Origin: Ridgeia piscesae
Lineage: Eukaryota > Annelida > Polychaeta > Sabellida > Siboglinidae
Direction: 5' to 3'
NCBI GenBank assembly: GCA_025642075.2
Contig: JAODUO010000053.1
Coordinates: 1,147,501-1,211,500, forward strand
Length of the DNA: 64,000 nucleotides
Positions 39,741 through 48,358 of this stretch are shown piece after piece. A program made the position numbers and the translations under genes. The notes beneath the pieces are model-generated. The model was not told the DNA's origin. It did no database searches and worked only from the letters and a program-made list of their open reading frames with translations. Each line of letters opens with the position of its first letter. The first letter of the stretch is position 1.

Positions 39741-41049
39741 GAAGGGAACCACAAGAAGGAAACACGAGCTCATTGTCTACAGACAAACTCCAATTATTAC
39801 TGTATGTATTAGAACCTAAACCAAGGGTTGATCGCAACCTCTAGTCACCAGGGAAATGTTTATTCATAATAATATATTTGTCTAAATTTAATGTTGAAGA
39901 TTCACCATAGAAGATACAACAAAACATGCAAAGTGTGTATACCAGGAAACATTTCAATTTGGTCAAGTTAATATGACTTTAAACTGCAATCTGCCTCAGG
40001 TTTACTGAGGAGCAGTGAGAAAGGAGAACTGTGGCTCCACCTGGTGTATACTTAATACATGATTATAAGTGCTCCAGCATTCCTGATCCAAAGTTCAGTG
40101 CTACTTGGTGACAAAAACCTACTAAATCACAACAGTTTCTTTTTAACACCTTGGAACAAAAAGCTGGCTGTGAAATGCATCAAGCAGGCCAGAACAACAA
40201 AGCTTTTATACTGAGAACTTTTTGAATATGGATGCCATTCTTTGCTATTCAATTTAGCAGAACAATGAGTAACTTGTGGTGATTTAAAATAAAAATGATT
40301 GATCACACACACATATATATATATCGCTCAAAATTCCCGCCTCAGATTATTATTAATATGTAGTATCATTACATGTAAGGTTCTGCTTTCATCATCAATT
40401 TTTTAAAAAGTATGTATTACTATCATAATTAATAAAGTGATGTCTCAAAATTTCAAAAAGCAACTGGAATTTCAGCAATATCATTGCATATTTATTTCCA
40501 AAGGCCATGACATTGTACTGTACTAAATTATGAAAATGCGGAACGTTTCACAGGAAAATGACACTATTTTAGCTGGATCCAAGGAAACAAAAACATAATA
40601 TCTCTACCAAAAGTTGCCACACGACTTTTGAGCTGTTCTGGTTACTCTCTATATTTTTATTATGTGATTCAGGACTTGTCTGTCCGTTTCAATCAGATGA
40701 TTCCTTCTATCACTGGCATATGAGGCTACAGATTATTTCAATCTAGGTCCAGAGCGAACGTTTTGGAAAAATGAATTTAATACAAAGAACAAACAATGAG
40801 AACACATAAACATGATAGCGAGATGTCTGTAGTAATAAAAGCATTCCCCTCATAGACCTTGGATCATGATAAATTAAATGCACAATAAAATGCTGATTTA
40901 GTCATACGTAATCCAGCAACGAAACTTAAAACTACACAGAGACACTGTTCCTCAACGAATTACACAACAATAAAATAACGCTAGATTAATTACTCATGAA
41001 AAGTTACACCGAAGTGATTAAACTGAAATCAAAGCGACAACCTGTTGAA

Positions 41050-41345
41050 GAGCAGTAGATTGTCTGAATTACCAGCACTTGGAGCAACGGACAAGAGACA
41101 GGTTTCTAAGTGAGTGGTTCCTGACTGGCTTACGTAATCTGCTACAAAATAGGCTAGCCAATAAATCACGAGAGAATGAGGCCGAAAGGAAATGCCTTGT
41201 CAATTTCTGCATAAATTTCAACATATCACCTGCTGTAAAATAAACAGCCCGGGCATAAAACACATGTGGCTAATGGAAATGAAATTCCAAGCGTGTTGCA
41301 AGTGTCGGGAAAAAGGCTGCAATTTATATGTTAGCGAGAGTACTA
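41050..41345. promoter_or_regulatory. candidate enhancer block
   Basis: Non-repetitive. It includes AAATAGGCTAGCCAATAAATC, CTGCATAAATTTCAACAT and GGCTAATGGAAATG. Candidate by composition and homeodomain-like cores only. The neighbouring 41345-42414 shows nothing further I can name. Confidence 0.22.
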
Positions 41346-42414
41346 GGCCAGCGGACAGTGAGGCAAGAGTTTTTTTCTAAGCACAATTGATGCGCGTCCG
41401 GAAGACGCATGCCTTGCAAACGTGTTCCTCAGGGGCATGATAACACAGCATGTCTAACTGTGTAATTCATCAACAAGGAAATGATCCTTTTCAAAGGCAG
41501 ACAGAAAAGTAATCAATACCTGTCATGAATGAAGACATTTCCTTAATGACAAGTAAGCCATAACCAGTCCTGTCAGTGTCACTTTATAAATTACATCAGT
41601 TAATAGAAAGTACATTTTTTTCTTATATTGATTATGTTATTTATTTAACTAATCATGTTGAGTACAACATACAATATGAATATAAATGAACACATTACGC
41701 ATATCACATTCAACATGTGCCATTCAATGATTCATAATAATGGCTAAAGGTGACAATGAAGAGAGACAGATCCTGTGATATTCAGACTGATGGACCAGCC
41801 CTTCCTGTCCTACCTGTAAGCGTTGTCGCTGTGTGAGATTTAGTGAAGGCCGCCTCCACAGAGGCCCTCTGGGGTCTGGTCGAGCTCAACATCATTATGA
41901 ACATGTGTCAGCGTCAGCTGGCACAGACTGAATATTCTAACAAGTACACTCAGCCATCTGCATCAGGACTGGCCTGTCAGTGACGGATGTCCCCGCTGTC
42001 ATTTGCAAATTTATTGATGCTTTCTCCAGTATGAAATTACCTGCTGCTGTCAGGGTCGATGAATCATTGTGGCGTTGGCTGCTGCTTTGTTTTTTCTTCC
42101 GTTCAAGGGTGTTTACTTCCACGGTGCTTATGTGTGCATGCGCACTCATGGACATTTCTGTCAGCTATCTGTCGCTTGATAAATTCTCATCTAGCAACAC
42201 CCCCAGAGCTGATCAAACAACAAGCAGGAACTTGAGTCTTGACTGACAGACAGCCTACATGTCAAGGAGAGACAAGGGGAATGCGCTATGACTGGCTATA
42301 GTCGCTACAGCCTAGATAATAAAACTAGGTGTCTGGGTCCGGTTCCTGGAGAGCCACCCATTACAAATTATTTACGTGCAGGAGAAGTGACAAGTATGAA
42401 AAATAAATGGTGTT

Positions 42415-43098
42415 ATTTGTGAAGCGCCTGACTGATAACCGCGGCTATCAATCAGGGCGCAATTAGGGTGTCTCGTTTCATCTGCGCGTTGGGCGTCATT
42501 AATTCTTTCCACCAACGTTCATTTTGACGCGTCGAATGCGCCACATCTGCCACGATTTCGCCTGCGAATGACATAACTAAATCATTATTTATGTGCGCGC
42601 CGCAATATCAACGACCGACATTCGGCATATGTCAATCGGCGAAGTTCGTTTGCGCTTGCCTCTATCTCGGCGCCTCGGCAACGCAGCGGCGACGGCAACG
42701 CCGCCGGCGAGTTTGTTTGGCGTGGGTCAACTGAGCAAATAAAACCCCGGTCTTTGATGGATCGGCGTCGAGATTGATAGTCAGACAGCACAAAGGCGAG
42801 CTGACGGCTGATTGACATGCCGACATGAAAGCGTTGATTGATGCTTTTCAAGCCAACAACAGCTGCATTGAATTAATGCAGATCTAGTGCGCACGGCGCC
42901 ATTTTCCCAGGCTCAAATTCGAACTCCAACATTCATTTTCACGCCAGTACTGCCAGCTGATATATCGTAGGCTATAATTTCTGGGAATATCCGCGTTCTC
43001 TTGTTTATCTCCCGTAAACAATCCACCGCTAACGGCGCGGAAAAGGCGGCCGCTAAGCAATATTATGCTGATACACGCCGCAGGAAAGATCTACTTAC
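42415..43098. promoter_or_regulatory. CpG-rich region at the start of the teashirt transcription unit
   Basis: CpG density rises sharply over the AT-rich surroundings, with clusters such as GCGCGCCGC and ACGCCGCCGGCG between 42590 and 42720, and again near 43020-43080. The block directly follows tsh exon 1 in the intron and contains TAAT-type homeodomain cores and AAATCATTATTTATG near 42570. It is likely promoter-proximal sequence. No start site can be fixed. Confidence 0.45.
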
Positions 43099-43138
43099 AT
43101 TTCATGCGAGTTGGATGATTCTGTTTTCGTCGAGGCAT
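43099..43138 (-). CDS. tsh: teashirt exon 1 (start codon, MPRRKQ peptide)
   Basis: On the minus strand a 40-nt coding stretch reads MPRRKQNHPTRMK plus one base and runs into a consensus donor GTAAGT at 43098-43093. Vertebrate TSHZ proteins begin MPRRKQ and carry this peptide on a tiny first coding exon followed by one very large exon. The phase-1 end (T) joins exactly to the phase-1 acceptor at 9125 (CT), giving codon TCT (Ser) and an uninterrupted frame. The exon sits inside a CpG-rich region that suits a promoter. It is too short to be found as an open reading frame. Intermediate coding exons are not needed but are not excluded. Confidence 0.87.
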
Positions 43139-43440
43139 TCCTCTATGGTTCCGTAATGAAATGGTTCGATACAAATCTACGTAATTCTTGGATGACTATG
43201 TACTTTACACGTGAAAAGGCGGAACATACACAACCGTACCAAAACAAATGAACCTTCTAAAATAAACCGGAAGCAAATCCGCTCCGGGTCACAGAGTTCA
43301 AGAGCATGCGCGATGGTAACTTCCCACTATATTTCTGCTGTTACCGTGATATTTATAAGTAATTCATCCCTGTCTCGCATTGCTGCAACGACAACTATTG
43401 ACATTGTGAAACGTACGTAGATGGTCATCATCATATCAAA
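43139..43440. promoter_or_regulatory. teashirt 5' UTR or promoter zone with ETS-like and NRF1-like motifs
   Basis: Immediately upstream of the tsh start on the minus strand lie ACCGGAAG (43266-43273, ETS-type) and GCATGCGC (43314-43321, NRF1-type half). Such motifs are common in CpG promoters of broadly expressed genes. The next gene upstream diverges from here, so a shared or nearby promoter is possible, but its first exon was not located. Confidence 0.35.
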
Positions 43441-43479
43441 GTGAATTGGATATGCCATCGCAGTAACGGTTAGACCGCA

Positions 43480-43640
43480 GTGCTGTCACTAGGGCTACGC
43501 TAGGCCTAGACTGTCTCTGGCTAGAGCCTAGCCCTTAGAATAGAAGCTAAAGCCTAAAGGCTAGGGTAGGGTGTCAGTCGGAAAGGACCGGGCTCGGGCT
43601 AGCGACCGGGGCACACGTCTCGGGAGTCGGTTAACTGGCT
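43480..43640. repeat. GGCTAG/CTAGGC-rich short palindromic cluster
   Basis: Repeated GCTAGGCCTAG, GGCTAGAGCCTAG, AAGCCTAAAGGCTAGGG and GGGCTCGGGCTAGCG within about 100 bases. Short internal repeats of no known class. Confidence 0.5.
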
Positions 43641-43734
43641 ACACGACTGGAATGAGTGCCTAGTCTAACAGGCATATGATTTAATGTTCTATCAAACATT
43701 TTCTGTCATTTGGGTTTGTGGCGAGCTCAAAGAC

Positions 43735-43995
43735 AAGGGGTAACACTGCCAAAAAATGTTAAATGGGGGCTGAAACGCTGGAACAACCATTGCCATAACA
43801 TAAGAATATACAATTTACAGGATATGTGACTATGATTTGCTGAACACTGCCACGGTATATTTAAAAATAACTTTTTTGAACTTTGGCTATGTTCGTCATC
43901 ATTGCTCTTGACTCGAGCTACATTTTGTTTCTTCAAATAACTTGATTAAAGGGAATAGAAACATGGCTCTGCCTAAACTTTGTTTTCCATGTATA
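43735..43995 (+). repeat. dispersed repeat family C, copy 1
   Basis: GCTGAAACGCTGGAACAACC, ATTGCCATAACATAAGAATA and ATGTGAC[TC] match in order the segment at 57755-57990. A more distal GTTTTCCATG region may correspond to that copy's GTTTCCGTGC. Confidence 0.65.
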
Positions 43996-44500
43996 CATAA
44001 AGTTTATGTACATGTAACATTTGAAACATTAACAAAATAAATAAAAATACATTTGTAGTATAAATTCGGATGCAGAAAGCTGATAGTTAATTATCAAGGC
44101 AATCACATGGTACAGTGGCATCAAAGATGACACATACTGACATCAGGCAGACCCTTTCTATGTATTCAGAGCATATTTACAAAGTAGTTTTTGTGTCAAA
44201 ACGAATGTAATAATAAACTAGTGTGTAATACAAACACTCATCACATGGAACAAATATTTATCTTATAGTTCTGCACGAATTTAATTTTGTTAAAAGATTT
44301 GAAGCTAGACGTTTCGTGGAGGCCCGCCTGAGCGTTGGGTTCGCTGCCGCCTTTGTCTTGTTTACTAATTGTATCAATTGCAGCCTATGGACGTTAATCC
44401 ACACAAAGACACATACATTACAAACATTTAACTTCAGACAGAAAACTGTGAAGGAGCAGTTTTAAATGTAACGTAACACTTAAAATCTGGTATCGGAATT
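43996..44500. other. AT-rich spacer, nothing recognised
   Basis: No supported gene or repeat. Confidence 0.5.
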
Positions 44501-44504
44501 CTGC

Positions 44505-44595
44505 TTGTCTTCATAGCTCAGTTGGTAAATGTGTTTGTTATGTGTGTTTGCGTTTACAATCGGAAGGACACCGGTTCGAACCTGACACAGAACTA
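44505..44595 (+). mobile_element. tRNA-like SINE head (family D)
   Basis: The A-box-like CATAGCTCAGTTGGTAAATG and B box CCGGTTCGAACC (about 44570-44581) occur, but acceptor and T-stem pairing fail, so it is not a functional tRNA gene. It closely resembles the minus-strand segment at 45870-45935 (both share TTTACAAT[CT]GGAAG[GA]ACACCGGTT). Confidence 0.6.
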
Positions 44596-45312
44596 TTTAT
44601 ATTTTTATGCACTTTTGTATATGTTTTCAGAAAATAATATTTATAAACCGAATCGTTTTAAAATGATGAAAGACTTATGGTTTTATATTTTTATAGTAAT
44701 TATTTATTCGCGAAAAAAAAAGAAAATATAATAATTGTACGGGTGTATATAATGATGATACATATTTCTAACTTTAAATTTAAATAATTTTTACAATATA
44801 TGAAAACCAAATTGTGATTTGTCTTGATAAATGAAATTTAGAAATATACATCATTGTTATACACAATTACCACATTTTCCATTTTTGTGGTTTATAAATA
44901 ATTATTAAAAAAATAAAATAAATACGCAGGTGTCAACATCATTGCTTTATGATTTGATACATGATTAATATCTTGTGAAATGTTAAAGAAAAAATCAAAT
45001 GGTTTTGTGTTGGGTTCGTGTTGGGTATCCATCTAGGCTCAGAAAACTATGTTACAGAATAAACTATGAATTATCTATAACCTTGAATACCATAGTCATA
45101 CATCTGTATTTATTCAAAAATTCTTAAACTTCAAAATTTAATTACACATAAGATTATTATTATGCTTTATAAAGCAAACAACCACTGTTTAGAAGGTCGT
45201 GTACAATTTTTGTAACCAATTGCAGCCATACACAAGCATGATACCAGACAATGTAAATTTTATTTTAAAAATGAACACCACCCACAGACTACTGTCAATT
45301 ACTGTCAGAGGT
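44596..45312. other. AT-rich spacer
   Basis: Very AT-rich, no gene. It may include the body of the family D element, which I cannot delimit. Confidence 0.5.
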
Positions 45313-45508
45313 GTCATAAATAAGAAGAAAATAACATCGACTTGAATATTTTCTTAAATTGTTGCAAAATTGGTAACTTATTTCACTTGCTAGACCATCC
45401 ATATAATATATGGATGGATGGTCTAACAAGTGAAATAAGTTACAAATTTTGCAACAATTTAAGAAAAGATTCAAGTCGATGTTACTTTTTTTGTATTTAT
45501 GAAGTTAT
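45313..45508. repeat. near-perfect foldback (95-bp arms, almost no loop)
   Basis: The left arm, with ACATCGACTTGAATATTTTC and GTAACTTATTTCACTTGCTA, ends at CATCCATATAATATATGG. The right arm repeats the same strings in reverse complement with about six to eight differences. The centre is the palindrome CCATATAATATATGG. It is consistent with a recent inverted duplication, a foldback element, or an RNA hairpin if transcribed. Confidence 0.88.
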
Positions 45509-45519
45509 CACGTTGTTAA

Positions 45520-45552
45520 AACAGTTACTGTTACTGTTACTGTTACTTTGTA
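45520..45552. repeat. short (GTTACT)n repeat
   Basis: About five tandem GTTACT units. Confidence 0.85.
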
Positions 45553-45599
45553 TTCTATCTTGTAACTCTTATTACAACTACTACCCGTATGTATTTTAG

Positions 45600-45718
45600 T
45601 TTGCGAAGGGCATGGCGCCTTACAAGTCACATGACTTCTGCTATGTCCCTTTAACGGCAGCAGCGACTCACCAATCATGGAATTGTATTACTGTGCTGTT
45701 GTTGTTGAATAAACTTTC
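45600..45718 (+). mobile_element. retroelement 3' end leading into a (CATT)n tail
   Basis: AAGTCACATGACTTCTGC, CGGCAGCAGCGACTCACC, then TGTTGTTGTTGAATAAAC immediately followed by TTCATTCATT. An AATAAA-bearing end running into a simple repeat is typical of LINE or SINE tails. The family is not identified. Confidence 0.5.
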
Positions 45719-45862
45719 ATTCATTCATTCATTCATTCATTCATTCATTCATTCATTCATTCATTCATTCATTCATTCATTCATTCATTCATTCATTCAT
45801 TCATTCATCCATCCATCCATCCATCCATCCATCCATCCATTCATCCATCCATTCATTCAACC
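45716..45862. repeat. (CATT)n then (CATC)n microsatellite
   Basis: About 24 CATT units, then about 10 CATC units with CATT interruptions. Confidence 0.97.
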
Positions 45863-45865
45863 GGT

Positions 45866-45938
45866 GTTCTTCCAATTGTAAAAGCTAACGCAACTAAACG
45901 AACGCGTCTACCAATTGAGCTATGGCTACAATTGGGAT
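45866..45938 (-). mobile_element. tRNA-like SINE head (family D), reverse orientation
   Basis: The minus strand reads CCATAGCTCAATTGGTAGACG, then TTTTACAATTGGAAGAACACCGGTT, and then breaks off into the CATT/CATC microsatellite. It matches 44505-44595. The B box is cut at the repeat junction. Confidence 0.6.
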
Positions 45939-46485
45939 TCCACTCCCAGACATAAAGTGTTGTGTTAAATATACAACTCCTCCTTCACACATCAACATAC
46001 TAATGTTTATTTCTAATGTTAAATACATACTATCTGTTTGTAATGTATGTGCTCTGGTGTGGAATATGCATGGGGCTGCAATCGATATAATTACTTCGAA
46101 AAGGATTGAAAGACAGCAGCGATCTCGACCCTCAGACAGGCCTACGCGAAACATCTAGCTTCATTTTTTCAACAATATTTGATTAATGTGGAATCTTAAG
46201 ATACATGCATGTTCCCTATGATGACCAATGTTTGTAGTACATCAGAATATCACACAATAATTCATTCAGTTATCATTGTAAACATGCTATGAATGCAAAG
46301 AAAGGGTGTGCCTGATGCCAGTATGTGTCCTGACTGACGTCACAACTGGGTACCAGAAAGCGTGTCAAAAATGATGCATATTCGAAAAAGTCCAGTGACA
46401 TAGCATAACATGTGGAATTTTGTAATTCATTGAATGTTTATGTTTTGGCTTTGTTGACATGGAGGTATATAGCAGCATGTATTAT
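45939..46485. other. intergenic spacer, nothing recognised
   Basis: No supported gene or repeat. Confidence 0.5.
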
Positions 46486-46487
46486 AA

Positions 46488-46572
46488 TACTGATTTAAGC
46501 AATGGTTTTTTTTATTCACTTTAATAGACATTTCTGTGCAGAAACAGAAATATGGTACCATAATATATCTGG
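46488..46572 (-). repeat. dispersed repeat family C, copy 2 (partial)
   Basis: The minus strand reads ATATATTATGGTACCATAT, then GTTTCTGCACAGAAATGTCT, matching 57922-57970 on the plus strand. Confidence 0.6.
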
Positions 46573-46962
46573 CTACTGGTAGGCAAATAGATATATAAAA
46601 ACATTTGTAAATGTATTCGAAATACACTTAAATCACAACGATTTATAACCAATGAAAGAATTTCAAATGTGACACTAATCAGTCTTTTTTATATTCATGA
46701 TGAAATAATTATGCACAAATTTGTACTTGCGCCATCGGTAGTTATTTCCAATCAAACTCAAATAAACAAAGTTATACGTGTGTACAATAATTTCAAATTA
46801 CTTTTGTCATGCTGTTTAAGCAAATTGAATTGTTCCCCGTAGTAAACGTGTCTGCACAGGTATTGGTTAGGAAATTCAGAGGAATTCTGCAGAGTGCAGG
46901 AAAAAAGGTGAAGGCGAACGTTTGTACAGTACTCAGACTGAGGAAGAAGTACCAGGATAGCA

Positions 46963-47240
46963 GTGAGGTGGAGAAAATCGTGGGCGAGATCGTTGGAGAA
47001 GACGACCGAATGTGAGGACAGACGTGCTGTGGGACTGTCCTGGCTAACTGTCCCAGTGATCCAAGAAGCAGGAGAAATGGTGCAAGGTCAACTGCTGTGG
47101 CAGGTAGTTGCAGCGGGAGCGTATTTCTCCAACTTCTTGGTGTGATTGGGACGCTTTGCCAGGACAGTCCGCTCAGTATGTCTGTCCTCATGTTCAGGTG
47201 TCTTCTCCAATGATCTCTCCCACGATTTTGCTCCACCTCA
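46963..47240. repeat. imperfect inverted repeat (about 125-bp arms)
   Basis: The left arm (GGTGGAGAAAATCGTGGGCG, ATGTGAGGACAGAC, GGACTGTCCTGGC, CCAAGAAGCAGGAGAAAT) is found reversed in the right arm at 47100-47240 with roughly 75-80 percent identity. The outer end of the right arm, GCTCCACCTCACTCCTCATG, continues directly into the 22-bp array. Confidence 0.75.
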
Positions 47241-47757
47241 CTCCTCATGGTGCACCACCTCACTCCTCATGGTGCTCCACCTCACTACTTACGGTGCTCC
47301 ACCTCACTCCTAATGATGCTTCACCTCATTCCCTCACTCCTCAGGGTGCTCCTCCTCACAGTGCTCCACCTCACTCCTTATGGTGCTCCACCTCACTCCT
47401 TATGGTGCTCCACCTCACTCCTTATGGTGCTCCACCTCACTCCTTATGGTGCTCCACCTCACTCCTTATGGTGCTCCACCTCACTCCTTATGGTGCTCCA
47501 CCTCACTCCTTACGGTGCTCCACCTCACTCCTTACGGTGCTCCACCTCACTCCTTACGGTGCTCCACCTCACTCCTTACGGTGCTCCACCTCACTCCTTA
47601 CGGTGCTCCACCTCACTCCTTACGGTGCTCCACCTCACTCCTTACGGTGCTCCACCTCACTCCTTACGGTGCTCCACCTCACTCCTTACGGTGCTCCACC
47701 TCACTCCTTACGGTGCTCCACCTCACTCCTTACGGTGCTCCACCTCACTCCTTATGG
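47230..47757. repeat. 22-bp minisatellite (about 24 units)
   Basis: The unit is GTGCTCCACCTCACTCCTTATG. Early units (47376-47507) carry TTATGG and later ones TTACGG, a block-wise variant switch. Because 22 is not a multiple of 3 and the unit lacks stops in all plus frames, long artefactual open frames with a 22-residue period appear. Confidence 0.96.
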
Positions 47758-48340
47758 TAGTATTGGTACTAAAGCCCAATGCATAGAGAAGCATGTTTTC
47801 TTAATAACATAACTTTTATGGGCTTTTGCTTCAATGTAATGAATGAAAATACACATTCCCTCCAGTTCAGTATCATCAACCCAAAAGCCTTCAACCCAAA
47901 TTGGCCCAATCCCCACCCAAATATCATGTGTGCATTGAAACAACAGTAAAACTTGCCAAGGTACCATATTGTCACATAGAAACCATGATTACAAAGTTGT
48001 CTAACTTTATAATGCACTTTTAGGGTAAAATGACATTCATAATGTATTCACCACATTCATGTTATTGTGTACAATGGTACAATTAGTGAACAATCGTGCA
48101 AAATGTTTCAAAAACTAAATAAAGTATATCAAGAAAACTGTAGCATTTGTTGCTAGACCAATAGCACTTAAACATTACGAATAACAGTGGCTAACAATAT
48201 AGTTGACTAGTGACTACTGGTTAATAGTGATCAGTGCAGAAATAATAGTTCAGAACTGCCAAGTCCGCTATATGCCACCATTAAAAATAACTGTATGCAT
48301 TACTTTGTTTCGAGTACTTTATGTTTTGTTGTTTCACTGC
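47758..48340. other. spacer upstream of the finger gene's coding exon
   Basis: AT-rich, no repeat or gene recognised. It is presumably 5'-UTR intron of the downstream gene, given the splice acceptor at its end. Confidence 0.55.
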
Positions 48341-48342
48341 AG

Positions 48343-48358
48343 GTTGTGATCAGCAGCG
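48343..48358 (+). other. 5' UTR remnant of coding exon, preceded by splice acceptor
   Basis: GTTTCACTGCAG ends at 48342, a good polypyrimidine-AG acceptor. An in-frame TGA lies 12 bases before the ATG, so translation starts at 48359 and at least one non-coding exon lies upstream, not located. Confidence 0.65.

Noticed and set aside
44505..44595. Functional tRNA gene
   Set aside because: A and B boxes are present but acceptor and T stems do not pair and a near copy occurs nearby, fitting a SINE head.
45313..45508. microRNA precursor
   Set aside because: The hairpin is far longer and more perfect than animal pre-miRNAs and lies in repeat-rich DNA; an inverted duplication is likelier without small-RNA data.
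47108..47812. Open frames of 126-234 codons across the 22-bp array
   Set aside because: All three plus frames are open only because the unit lacks stops; the translations are repeat artefacts.
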